The notes below the pieces were generated by a model that was not told where the DNA came from, searched no databases, and saw nothing but the letters and a program-made list of their open reading frames with translations. A stretch of DNA of 64,000 nt. It comes from an uncultured Hyphomonas sp. (lineage in GTDB: Bacteria; Pseudomonadota; Alphaproteobacteria; Caulobacterales; Hyphomonadaceae). The DNA is taken from NCBI RefSeq assembly GCF_963677035.1, contig NZ_OY781472.1:2604001-2668000 (forward strand), given 5' to 3'. Positions 51,819 to 59,963 of this stretch are shown here, in pieces (positions within the stretch are counted from its first letter, which is position 1; every line of letters starts with the position of its first letter). Made by a program: the position numbers and the translations under genes.

Positions 51819-52798
51819 TTCGACCCGGTTTGTGCGTCCGGCAGGGTGATCGGGCTTGGATCGATGAACACGACCTGGCTTTTGCCTGGCTCAACCTCGC
51901 CAGCCAGCGCAATCACGCCGCCCGGATAGCCGCCAGACATCATCCGGCCCATTGCAGCCAGCGCAACCGGCTTGTCGGGGGCAAAGACGCTGAGGCCATC
52001 GCGGATGTTCACGTCGGTCGTGGTCATGCCGAGGTCAGTGGACAGTTTCAGGCCCGAATCGGGCTCCAGTGACAGAAGCGCAGAGACATCGCCGCGAATC
52101 AGCGGGGCGGCCGCCATGGCCCGGGGGGAGGCGACCAGCGTGTCATCAGTATAGGCGCAGGACTTGATGGGGAAATCGGTGAAAGTTGATTCGCCGCGCT
52201 CCCAGACCAGTTCGCCATTGTCCTCCTTGACGATCCCGGCTTGCAGAACCCGGTTGTCGCCGAGGGTCCAGAAAGCGAGCCGCATGACGCCCTCGGTTCC
52301 AGCCGGGCCGGAGCAGAGGCCTTCAATAAAGGTTTCGCCATCGACTGACAGGTCCACCTGAGCCGGGGCAATCAGGCCGTCGCCGAAGACGTAGGCTTTC
52401 ATGTTGCCTTCGCGGTCAATGCCCGGAAATACAGTCAGTGTGTTGCCGTCGATATTGGTGGTCTGGCCACCAGCCAGCGCTTTGACGCGGAAATTCGTGG
52501 GTTCGCCGATGCGTTCGGCCTCCATATCGAAAAATTGCAGGCCGCCGTTCTCGTACGCGACCGCCAGAATAGCCCGCGAACCGCCTGAAAGAGCGATTGC
52601 GGAGACAGGCGATTCCAGTGTACGTGTTGCCCACACCGCCGGAAGCACCACATCTGCAGTGATTGCAGAGGTTTCCGGGGGGGATTCCGGCGCTTGTTCT
52701 GACTTGTTGCAGGCCGCCGTGGCAAAAAGCAGGGCAAGTCCAAGCCCTGCGTTGACAACGGTGGATGTGGCGCTTAAACGCCAGCGCTTGAATTCCAT
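51815..52798 (-). CDS. Periplasmic lipoprotein, possible beta-propeller
   Basis: A 327-residue protein with a lipobox ([12 protein letters not shown], Cys about residue 29) from ATG 52798, the start that gives a normal lipoprotein signal; a frame to 52855 would overlap rplM. The mature part contains repeated beta-rich units such as [20 protein letters not shown] and [13 protein letters not shown], with [11 protein letters not shown], the kind of repeats seen in phytase-like or WD-type propellers. No catalytic motif seen. It diverges from rplM with only 38 bp between starts, so the ribosomal promoter probably lies within this gene. Confidence 0.8.
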   Translation of the reverse strand: MEFKRWRLSATSTVVNAGLGLALLFATAACNKSEQAPESPPETSAITADVVLPAVWATRTLESPVSAIALSGGSRAILAVAYENGGLQFFDMEAERIGEPTNFRVKALAGGQTTNIDGNTLTVFPGIDREGNMKAYVFGDGLIAPAQVDLSVDGETFIEGLCSGPAGTEGVMRLAFWTLGDNRVLQAGIVKEDNGELVWERGESTFTDFPIKSCAYTDDTLVASPRAMAAAPLIRGDVSALLSLEPDSGLKLSTDLGMTTTDVNIRDGLSVFAPDKPVALAAMGRMMSGGYPGGVIALAGEVEPGKSQVVFIDPSPITLPDAQTGSN

Positions 52799-52836
52799 TC
52801 CATGAACTCCGAAAGCGAGAGGCTCTGAGTAGAGCG

Positions 52837-53301
52837 ATGAAAACCTATAACGCACCCGTGGACGTCGAGAATAAGTGGGTCGTGATCGACGCGACTGATG
52901 TCGTTGTCGGACGTCTTGCTTCTTACGTCGCCAAGCGCCTGCGCGGCAAGCACCGGCCTGACTTTACTCCGCATATCGATACAGGCGACCATGTCGTTGT
53001 GATCAATGCGGAAAAGGCCAAGTTCACCGGCAACAAGCTGACCGACAAAGTCTATTACCGGCACACCGGCTACCCGGGCGGCATCAAGTCGACCACGGCT
53101 GGCAAGATCCTTTCCGGCCGCTTCCCGGAGCGCGCCATCGAAATGGCCGTCAAGCGCATGCTGCCGAAAGAAAGCCCGCTGGCACGTAAGCAGTATTCGA
53201 AACTGCGCGTCTACGCTGGTGCTGAGCACCCGCACACGGCCCAGAGCCCCGAAACTGTCGACTTCGCGTCGATGAACCGCAAAAACGTGAAAACGGCCTG
53301 A
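52837..53301 (+). CDS. rplM: 50S ribosomal protein L13
   Basis: A 154-residue ribosomal protein with the L13 pattern: [20 protein letters not shown] (about 10-29), [36 protein letters not shown] (about 73-88) and [20 protein letters not shown] then [15 protein letters not shown]. The length is normal for alphaproteobacteria. Followed by rpsI after 5 nt as in nearly all bacteria. The upstream gap is just 38 bp. Confidence 0.98.
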   Translation: MKTYNAPVDVENKWVVIDATDVVVGRLASYVAKRLRGKHRPDFTPHIDTGDHVVVINAEKAKFTGNKLTDKVYYRHTGYPGGIKSTTAGKILSGRFPERAIEMAVKRMLPKESPLARKQYSKLRVYAGAEHPHTAQSPETVDFASMNRKNVKTA

Positions 53302-53306
53302 TCATT

Positions 53307-53798
53307 ATGACCGATACTGCAAACTCCCTCCAGGACCTCGGCACCATGACTGGTGACGAAACCATCGCCGCCGCTCCTGAGGCAACGCTCGTTGAACCGA
53401 AAATCGACGCTCAGGGCCGTGCTTACGGCACCGGCCGCCGCAAGGAAGCCGTCGCCCGCGTCTGGATCAAGCCGGGATCCGGCAAGATCACGATCAATGG
53501 CCGTGACCAGGAGCAGTACTTTGCGCGCCCGGTGCTGCGCATGGTGATTGCCCAGCCGCTGATCGAAGCTGGCCGCGAGACTGAGTTTGACGTGATCGCC
53601 ACTGTGAAAGGCTCCGGCCTCATGGGACAGGCCGGTGCTGTGCGCCACGGCATTTCCCGCGCCCTCGTGAACTACGAGCCAGGCCTGCGCCGTGTGCTCA
53701 AGCCGTTCGGCTTCATGACCCGCGACCCGCGTGTCGTCGAGCGTAAGAAGTACGGTAAGGCGAAAGCCCGCCGTAGCTTCCAGTTCTCGAAGCGCTAG
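53307..53798 (+). CDS. rpsI: 30S ribosomal protein S9
   Basis: A 163-residue S9 with the conserved core [20 protein letters not shown] (about 47-66), [20 protein letters not shown] and the basic tail [20 protein letters not shown] then QFSKR, which reaches the P-site tRNA. The first 45 residues are an acidic Ala/Glu-rich extension typical of alphaproteobacteria. Second gene of the rplM-rpsI operon; a terminator hairpin follows. Confidence 0.98.
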   Translation: MTDTANSLQDLGTMTGDETIAAAPEATLVEPKIDAQGRAYGTGRRKEAVARVWIKPGSGKITINGRDQEQYFARPVLRMVIAQPLIEAGRETEFDVIATVKGSGLMGQAGAVRHGISRALVNYEPGLRRVLKPFGFMTRDPRVVERKKYGKAKARRSFQFSKR

Positions 53799-53823
53799 GC
53801 CGCATCCGGTATATTCTTTTCGG

Positions 53824-53860
53824 GCGGGCGTTTCGGTGACGGAGCGCCCGCTTTTCTTTT
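53824..53860 (+). terminator. Intrinsic terminator after rpsI
   Basis: GCGGGCG (53824-53830) pairs with CGCCCGC (53845-53851), followed by TTTTCTTTT. It lies 26 nt after the rpsI stop and before argC, which therefore likely has its own promoter or depends on read-through. Confidence 0.75.
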
Positions 53861-53890
53861 GTCTTGCGTTTGAAAAGGGACGAGAACGCA

Positions 53891-54826
53891 ATGCCACCCA
53901 AAGTTTTCATTGATGGCGAAGCCGGTACGACCGGACTTCAGATTGCCGACCGGCTGCGTGGCCGGACGGACCTTGAGCTGATCTCGATCGATCCGGACAA
54001 GCGCAAGGACAACGACGAACGCGCGCGCCTGATGAACATGGCCGACGCTGTGATCCTCTGCCTGCCGGACGAGGCGGCCCGCCTTGGCGTGTCGCTGGTG
54101 ACCAGCAACAATACGGTGGTCATCGATGCGTCGTCTGCACACCGGACGGCGTCCGGGTGGACCTATGGCTTCCCTGAAATGGACAAGACCCAGCGCGCCG
54201 CCCTGCGGGCCTGCCGCCGGATTTCCAATCCGGGCTGCTACCCAACCGGCATGATCGCCCTGATGCGTCCGCTGACCGGGGCAGGCCTTGTACCGGCATC
54301 TCTGCCAGTAACGGTGAGCGCGGTGTCCGGCTATTCAGGCGGCGGCAAGGCGATGATTGCAGAGTTCGAAGAGGGCGGCACCGAAGACAATCACCGGATT
54401 TACGCCCTGACACAGAAGCACAAGCATTTGCCCGAGATGAAGCGCTATGGACGGCTGGATCATACGCCCATGTTTCTGCCGTCGGTCGGCCGGTTTGCGC
54501 AGGGTATGCTGACCCAGGTCGCTCTGCCGCTATGGGCTCTGCCGGGCAAGCCGAAACGGGCAGACCTGCATGCCGCGCTGGCAGAAGCCTATGACGGCGA
54601 AACCTTTGTAAAAGTGCCTTCGCTGGCGGAATGCGATGCGCTGACCGGGCTGGAGCCGGAGGCCTGCAACGGCACCAACCGGCTGGAGCTGTATGTGTTC
54701 GGCTCGGACGAGGAAGCCCGCCTCGTCGCCCGGCTCGACAATCTCGGCAAGGGCGCTTCCGGCGCGGCGGTTCAGAACCTCAACATCGCGCTGGGGCTGG
54801 ACGAACAGGCGGGGCTTGAAGCCTAA
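53891..54826 (+). CDS. argC: N-acetyl-gamma-glutamyl-phosphate reductase, type 2
   Basis: A 311-residue, NADPH-dependent reductase of arginine synthesis, which turns N-acetylglutamyl phosphate into the semialdehyde. It is the short type-2 form: start MPPKVFIDGEAGTTGLQIAD, IDASSAHRTASGWTYGFPEM, the catalytic Cys in SNPGCYPTGMIAL (about 113-125), and LTQKHKHLPEMKRYG. ATG 53891 is chosen; a nine-residue upstream extension is not conserved in the family as I know it. GGGACGAGAA precedes. Gene order rplM-rpsI-argC is common in alphaproteobacteria. The stop overlaps the convergent PHA synthase stop by 4 nt. Confidence 0.95.
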   Translation: MPPKVFIDGEAGTTGLQIADRLRGRTDLELISIDPDKRKDNDERARLMNMADAVILCLPDEAARLGVSLVTSNNTVVIDASSAHRTASGWTYGFPEMDKTQRAALRACRRISNPGCYPTGMIALMRPLTGAGLVPASLPVTVSAVSGYSGGGKAMIAEFEEGGTEDNHRIYALTQKHKHLPEMKRYGRLDHTPMFLPSVGRFAQGMLTQVALPLWALPGKPKRADLHAALAEAYDGETFVKVPSLAECDALTGLEPEACNGTNRLELYVFGSDEEARLVARLDNLGKGASGAAVQNLNIALGLDEQAGLEA

Positions 54827-56649
54827 AGCGGCAGTTCGATATCGGAGAGGCGCACCTTGGCATAGGTGCCCGGTGCAGCGCCGAGGCCCATGTCTTTGGG
54901 CTGCTTTGCCACGACCTTGCGGCCCGATTTTGGGCGCAGCCAGTCCCACCAGGTGGGCCACCAGGAGCCGGGGACTTCTTCGGCATTCTCCAGCCACTCG
55001 CCGCCGGTCTCGGTGAGGTCGGGGTTCAGCCAGTGCTGGTATTTCTTTGCATCGGGGTGGTTCACCACGCCAGCGATATGTCCGGAGCCTGACAGAACGA
55101 ATTTCGTGTCTCCGCCAAAGACCAGGGACGTACGATAAACGCTTTCGAACGGGCAGATGTGATCATCCTTGCTGGCCTGCACCATGACCGGGATCTTCAC
55201 GTCTTTCAGGTTCACTGTTTCCCCCAGCACATCGAACCGGCCCGTCGACAGGCGATTCTCATCATAACAGTCTTTCAGGTAGCGCTGGTGCACCTTGCCC
55301 GGAATGTTGGTCTGGTCCGCGTTCCAATAGAGCAGGTCGAAGGGGCGTGGCGCCTTGCCCAGCATGTATTCGTCGATGACGTAGCGCCAGACGAGATCGA
55401 TCGGGCGTAGCCAGTTGAATGTCTCGTACATCATCGAACCCGGCATCACACCGCCATTCTCTTCGATGATACCGTCGATATAAGTGCGTCCCGGACCGTC
55501 GGTGAAAACTCTCAGGTCGCCGGCGAGTTCGAAATCCGATTGCGAGGCAAAGAATGTGGCAGACTTGATCTTGTCGTATCCGGTTTTCGCCATGTGGCCG
55601 AGCGCCGATGACAACATCGTACCGCCAATACAATAGCCGACTGTGTTGACGCCGGTGGCGCCGGCGGCCTGCATCGTCGCCTCAACCGCGGCATAGGCAC
55701 CTTTCTGGACATAGTCGTCCCAGGTGAAGTCCTGCGTAACTTCGTCTGCCGAGCGCCAGGACACCACAAAAACCGGCACGCCTTTGTCGACCAGCCACCG
55801 GATCATCGAGTTCTTTTCCTGAAGGTCCAGGATGTAGAACTTGTTGATCCAGGGCGGGAAGATCAGCAGCGGGCGGGAATAGGTCTTTTCCTGCGTCGGT
55901 GCGTAGTGGATCAGCTCGATCAGGTCGTTGCGGAAGACAACCTGGCCCGGTGCGGTCGCTATATTCTCGCCCAGCCTGAACGGTGTTTCATCGGTCTGGC
56001 TGATATACAGCTTGCCGCCGCCTTTCTTCACGTCCGCGCGGGCGAGGCGCAGGCCGTCAAGCACGCTCTGGCCACCGGTTTCCATGAAGGCGCGCAGCGC
56101 CGTTGGATTGGAGCCGAGATAATTGGTTGGCGACAGCGTGTCGGTCAGGAGTTGGGTAAAGAACTTCGCGCGCAGCTGAAGGTTCTCAGGCAGGCCGGGG
56201 GCCTTGTCAGCCAGACTGTTCATCCAGTTGGCGTTCACTTCATAGGCTTTGCGGATAAAGCGGAACCCCGGATTGCTGGCCCATTCAGGATCGGAAAAGC
56301 GCTTGTCCTTGTCTTTCTCCGGCTTGCCGGAAATCGCCTCCATGGACATTTCCTGCCACAGCGTCATCCAGCTGGTCATCAGCTCCAGATTGGCATTGAA
56401 CAGGGCGGCGGGATTGGAAGCGTAACTCCAGCCGACGGCACGGAAGGCCTCGCCAACCCGCATCGGGTCACCCTGGGATACGGTCCCCAGCGGGCCTGAT
56501 CCCGTCATCACATCAGCGAGCAAGCCTTGAGACTCAACATTCGCCAATGCGAGTGTCGTCATCAGCACCTGCATACGCGCCGGATCCTGGCTCATCATCA
56601 GCTCAGCCAGGGGGGCGGGGGCTTCTTTTATTCGCTCGCTGCCACTCAT
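54823..56649 (-). CDS. phaC: PHA synthase (class I), second copy
   Basis: A 608-residue class I polyhydroxyalkanoate synthase: DPEWASNPGFRFIRKAYEVN (about 120-139), PTNYLGSNPTALRAFMETGG (about 174-193), PPWINKFYILDLQEKNSMIR (about 265-284), the lipase-like box GYCIGG with Cys340, and the catalytic Asp/His in SKDDHICPFESVYR and GSGHIAGVVNHPD. These motifs match the canonical short-chain-PHA synthase more closely than the copy at 48485, so this is probably the main granule polymerase. Monocistronic here, and it diverges from a lipoprotein gene across 72 AT-rich bases. Confidence 0.95.
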   Translation of the reverse strand: MSGSERIKEAPAPLAELMMSQDPARMQVLMTTLALANVESQGLLADVMTGSGPLGTVSQGDPMRVGEAFRAVGWSYASNPAALFNANLELMTSWMTLWQEMSMEAISGKPEKDKDKRFSDPEWASNPGFRFIRKAYEVNANWMNSLADKAPGLPENLQLRAKFFTQLLTDTLSPTNYLGSNPTALRAFMETGGQSVLDGLRLARADVKKGGGKLYISQTDETPFRLGENIATAPGQVVFRNDLIELIHYAPTQEKTYSRPLLIFPPWINKFYILDLQEKNSMIRWLVDKGVPVFVVSWRSADEVTQDFTWDDYVQKGAYAAVEATMQAAGATGVNTVGYCIGGTMLSSALGHMAKTGYDKIKSATFFASQSDFELAGDLRVFTDGPGRTYIDGIIEENGGVMPGSMMYETFNWLRPIDLVWRYVIDEYMLGKAPRPFDLLYWNADQTNIPGKVHQRYLKDCYDENRLSTGRFDVLGETVNLKDVKIPVMVQASKDDHICPFESVYRTSLVFGGDTKFVLSGSGHIAGVVNHPDAKKYQHWLNPDLTETGGEWLENAEEVPGSWWPTWWDWLRPKSGRKVVAKQPKDMGLGAAPGTYAKVRLSDIELPL

Positions 56650-56721
56650 TCGTACAAATTATGCCTGTTTTAGCTGTCCTTTACTATGCGCCCCAATATT
56701 TGTGATTTAGTGAGTTCCGGC

Positions 56722-57159
56722 ATGAAAAACACGACGATTCCCCTTTTAAGCGTGTCGATTCTGCTCATTGCGGGCTGTTCGAACTCTTTTACGCGTGTTC
56801 GGACGGCAATTGACCAGGCGCCGGACTGGTACGATGCCCGCCGGAAGGAAATCCGGGGAGAGGGGTATCCAAAGCTGGCTGAAGTGAAGGAAATCCCTGC
56901 CGACGAGCTTCCCGGCAAGACGCTGCCCGCAGCGGCTGCACGTGTGGACATATTGCAGGCCTATTTTGACTCTAATGAACGAGCGGAGCCACCCGTGGAT
57001 GTTGCCGGCCTGGCGGCCGCGCTACTGAAGCGGGTAGAAGCCGAATTCGCGGGGCTGCCCGCTGATCCCGATTTCCTGACGCAGGACGACATCGCCCAGA
57101 TCGAAGCTGCGTTTAATGTTCCCAGAGTTACTGAAGGCCTCAAGGTCAGACGCAAATGA
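56722..57159 (+). CDS. Small lipoprotein upstream of the aminotransferase
   Basis: A 145-residue protein with signal MKNTTIPLLSVSILLIAGC (lipobox IAGC, Cys19). ATG 56722 is chosen over 56686 because it gives the standard lipoprotein signal. The mature part contains APDWYDARRKEIRGEGYPKL, a motif of an alphaproteobacterial periplasmic family of unknown role, then a long helical region. Its stop overlaps the aminotransferase start by 4 nt, so expression is coupled. Confidence 0.82.
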   Translation: MKNTTIPLLSVSILLIAGCSNSFTRVRTAIDQAPDWYDARRKEIRGEGYPKLAEVKEIPADELPGKTLPAAAARVDILQAYFDSNERAEPPVDVAGLAAALLKRVEAEFAGLPADPDFLTQDDIAQIEAAFNVPRVTEGLKVRRK

Positions 57160-58370
57160 ATACCGACTTTCACAAAATACGCCGACTTCCCCCCTATGTT
57201 TTTGAGCAGGTAAACCGCACCAAGGCGGCCCTTCGCGCAGATGGGGCGGATATCATCGACCTCGGCATGGGCAACCCGGACATGCCTACGCCGAAGCACA
57301 TCGTCGACAAGCTGTGCGAAACCGCGCGCCGGCCAGACGTAAATGGCTATTCCGCTTCGCGCGGGATTCCTGGCCTTCGCCGGGCGCTGACGGACTACTA
57401 CAAGCGCCGCTTTGATGTGAAGCTGGACAAGGACCGGGAGGTGATCGTCACGCTTGGCTCAAAGGAGGGGTTCGCGAACCTCGCTCAGGCCATTTCGGCC
57501 CCGGGCGATGTGATCCTGGCGCCCGACCCGTCCTATCCGCTGCACCATTTCGGCTTCATCATCGCCGGGGCTTCCATCCGCGGAGTCCCTGCGCAGACAC
57601 CGGAGCAATACTTGTCGAACCTTGGCAAGGCTGTGCATTATTCGACTCCGCCACCGACCGCCATGGTCCTCTGCTACCCGTCCAACCCGACGGCAGCGGT
57701 GTGCGACCTCGACTTCTACAAGGACGCCATCAAGTTCGCGAAGAAGCACGAGCTGTGGGTTCTCTCGGACCTTGCCTATAACGAGATCTATTTCGACGAA
57801 CCGACGCCGTCGATCCTGCAGGTCGATGGGGCGAAGGACATCGCGGTCGAATTCACGACCATGTCGAAAACCTACTCCATGGCCGGCTGGCGCATGGGCT
57901 TCGTCGCCGGGAACGAGACGCTGATTTCGGCACTCGCCCGCGTGAAGTCCTACCTCGATTACGGTGCCTACACACCGATTCAGGTGGCCGCTGTGGCCGC
58001 GCTGGATGGCCCGCAGGATTGCGTGGACGAGACCCGCTCGATCTACAAATCACGCCGCGACGTGCTGGTGGAGAGCTTCACGCGTGCCGGATGGCCGGTG
58101 CCGAGCCCGGCGGCGTCGATGTTTGCCTGGGCCCCGATCCCGGAACAGCTGAAGCATCTCGGCAGCCTGGAATTCTCGCTGCAGCTGATCAATGAGGCGC
58201 ACGTTGCCGTCGCCCCAGGCGCAGGCTTCGGCGAGCATGGCGATGACCATGTCCGCATTGCCCTCGTCGAGAATGAGCAGCGCATTCGCCAGGCCGCCCG
58301 CAACATCCGGAAGTTCCTGGAAAAACGCGGCGTGAAAGAGATTAAGCCCGCGGCCGCCGCGGCGGAATAG
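57156..58370 (+). CDS. alaC: PLP aminotransferase, AlaC / LL-DAP-aminotransferase-like
   Basis: A 404-residue class I aminotransferase: IRRLPPYVFEQVNRTKAALR at the start, DLGMGNPDMPTP, NGYSASRGIPGLRRALTDYY, SKEGFANLAQAISAPGDVIL, YPSNPTAAVCD (Asn contact), and the PLP lysine in TMSKTYSMAGWRMGF. In this clade (AlaC of E. coli) the usual reaction is glutamate:pyruvate transamination to alanine; some relatives make LL-diaminopimelate or methionine. Specificity is not fixed by sequence inspection. A hairpin follows at 58379. Confidence 0.9.
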   Translation: MNTDFHKIRRLPPYVFEQVNRTKAALRADGADIIDLGMGNPDMPTPKHIVDKLCETARRPDVNGYSASRGIPGLRRALTDYYKRRFDVKLDKDREVIVTLGSKEGFANLAQAISAPGDVILAPDPSYPLHHFGFIIAGASIRGVPAQTPEQYLSNLGKAVHYSTPPPTAMVLCYPSNPTAAVCDLDFYKDAIKFAKKHELWVLSDLAYNEIYFDEPTPSILQVDGAKDIAVEFTTMSKTYSMAGWRMGFVAGNETLISALARVKSYLDYGAYTPIQVAAVAALDGPQDCVDETRSIYKSRRDVLVESFTRAGWPVPSPAASMFAWAPIPEQLKHLGSLEFSLQLINEAHVAVAPGAGFGEHGDDHVRIALVENEQRIRQAARNIRKFLEKRGVKEIKPAAAAAE

Positions 58371-58378
58371 GCCAGCGG

Positions 58379-58404
58379 GCAGGTGAGCCGAATGGATCAC
58401 CTGC
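58379..58404. terminator. Hairpin between aminotransferase and ORFan
   Basis: GCAGGTGA pairs perfectly with TCACCTGC around a 10-nt loop. It lies 8 nt after the aminotransferase stop and 21 nt past the ORFan stop, so it could end both convergent transcripts. No T-tract. Confidence 0.5.
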
Positions 58405-58425
58405 CTCACACGCTAGCGATAGAAT

Positions 58426-58956
58426 TCAATCTTCATAGAAGTCAGAAAAATCGTCTTCGAAAGTTCGGTATTTTCGGAGATTTATTGCTTCGAATTCGTC
58501 GAGAGCGTCATTCTTAGAGACGCCGATGGCAGCCAACGCTTTGGAAATGTTGCTCTTGGAGCGCTTGGGAGAGGCCTCGTGGTCTTCGAACAGATGGGTT
58601 TGAACTCTGTTCGAGTATACAACGGCTGTCTGATGACCAATGCCACCAAAGTAGTGTGTTTCCACGATAGCAAACTTCGAAATTCCAATTCGAGAGGCAA
58701 TTTCATGCGTTACCTCATTGTCCAAAATGACGGATGAAAAGTTGCGGTGAGGTAAGCGTAGCTTCTCTGCCCAATAATCGCTGTGGTGAGGGTCTAGACC
58801 GACAATTGAGACACTGTTTTCGTGAAATACTGGCACGCCCAACGCGGCTGCGGCCGTTTCATCTACGTTATCGCAGCTGATGATTGCGCTGATATTGTGT
58901 CCCAACGGATAGGTCCTTCTCCCGTTAATTAGGTCACGCGTAAGCAAACCCGCCAT
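58426..58956 (-). CDS. AT-richer ORFan, probably acquired
   Basis: A 176-residue protein of no family I can name. Base composition is clearly more AT-rich than all neighbours, and codons such as TTT, ATT and AAA are frequent. Notable stretches are SAIISCDNVDETAAAALGVP (about 23-42), VETHYFGGIGHQTAVVYSN (about 99-117) and a Lys/Asp/Glu-rich C-terminus ending EDDFSDFYED. No signal or membrane segment, so cytoplasmic. I take ATG 58956 as the start; it overlaps the 3' end of the upstream MaoC gene by 23 nt, and a later start is possible. YFGGxGxQ followed by a beta strand recalls small phage- or immunity-associated proteins, but that is impression only. Confidence 0.6.
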   Translation of the reverse strand: MAGLLTRDLINGRRTYPLGHNISAIISCDNVDETAAAALGVPVFHENSVSIVGLDPHHSDYWAEKLRLPHRNFSSVILDNEVTHEIASRIGISKFAIVETHYFGGIGHQTAVVYSNRVQTHLFEDHEASPKRSKSNISKALAAIGVSKNDALDEFEAINLRKYRTFEDDFSDFYED

Positions 58957-59809
58957 TGTTGAGGACGACACGCCCATCGCCACCGACGGTCTGGAAGATG
59001 GCTGTGCCGTCCTCGCCTTCGGCGGTCCAGATTTTGATCGTCAGCGCCTCACCCGGCAGGACGGGAGAGGAGAAGCGTCCGTCCATGTTTTTGAACCGGG
59101 CCGGATCGTTCCCGCACAGGGCAGCCAGCAAGGCACGGCCGGTGAAGCCATAGGTACAGAGACCGTGCAGGATCGGCTTCGGGAAGCCGCCGACATCGGA
59201 AAATTTCTTGTCGGAATGCAGCGGGTTACGGTCACCGCTCAGGCGGTAGAGCAGGGCCTGGTCCGGCCGCGTCTGATAGGTGACCGTGTGGTCCGGTGCC
59301 CGCTCCGGCGCAACGTTCGTCTGGCCCGATGGGCCCTTGTCGCCGCCAAAACCACCCTCACCGACAATGAAGACCGATGAGGTCAGTTCGAAGAGCGGCT
59401 TGCCATCGGCCGTAAGCGTCGCCTCGGCTTTTGTCGCGACGACGGCGCCTTTACCCTTGTCATAGATGCCGGTGATTTCATCGACCATCGTAATCTCACC
59501 CTCGACAGGGATGGGGCGGTGCAGGCGGATGCCCTGTTCTCCGTGGACCAGCATGCGGGGATCATAAGTACCGGCATTCGACATGGCACTCTTGCCGCCC
59601 TGGGCATTGAACCCGGCCAGCACGCCGAAGGTGGGAAGCACCTTCTGGTCTACGCCCATCGTGTTCTCGGTTGTGAATTCCAGTTCCGAGCCGACCGGGT
59701 CAGCGACACCGCACCCAACGCCAAGCGCATAGAGCAGCGCGTCGCGCGAGTCCCAGGCCCATACACGTGGTGTGCCTTTCGATCCGACGGCATCCTGATT
59801 GATGGGCAT
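58934..59809 (-). CDS. MaoC-family (R)-enoyl-CoA hydratase
   Basis: A 291-residue double hot-dog hydratase resembling the hydratase-2 unit of peroxisomal multifunctional enzyme. N-terminal hot-dog (about 10-135) with AWDSRDALLYALGVGCG; C-terminal hot-dog (about 160-285) with the active-site pattern LYRLSGDRNPLHSDKKF then PILHGLCTYGFTGRALLAAL (Asp and His of hydratase 2). Start ATG 59809 is preceded by GGGAAG; a frame to 59872 adds 21 residues without support. It hydrates trans-2-enoyl-CoA to (R)-3-hydroxyacyl-CoA, which could feed the PHA synthases in this window. Confidence 0.92.
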   Translation of the reverse strand: MPINQDAVGSKGTPRVWAWDSRDALLYALGVGCGVADPVGSELEFTTENTMGVDQKVLPTFGVLAGFNAQGGKSAMSNAGTYDPRMLVHGEQGIRLHRPIPVEGEITMVDEITGIYDKGKGAVVATKAEATLTADGKPLFELTSSVFIVGEGGFGGDKGPSGQTNVAPERAPDHTVTYQTRPDQALLYRLSGDRNPLHSDKKFSDVGGFPKPILHGLCTYGFTGRALLAALCGNDPARFKNMDGRFSSPVLPGEALTIKIWTAEGEDGTAIFQTVGGDGRVVLNNGGFAYA

Positions 59810-59963
59810 GTCTTTGTCTTCCCGTAGCTTTCTTTGTTTGCGCATTAAGCACGGTGTCTGAAACCTCTGCAATGGTGACGGTTTGGGCGGTCGCCCCCTT
59901 TCCCCGGGGCGCCAAACCCGCTAGGCACCAGCCCGGACATTCAGCAACGAATAGGGGGCCCTG

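Noticed and set aside
59810-59963. Search for a SAM-type riboswitch ahead of homoserine dehydrogenase
   Set aside because: The short leader shows no recognisable SAM-II or SAM-I core or supporting helices.
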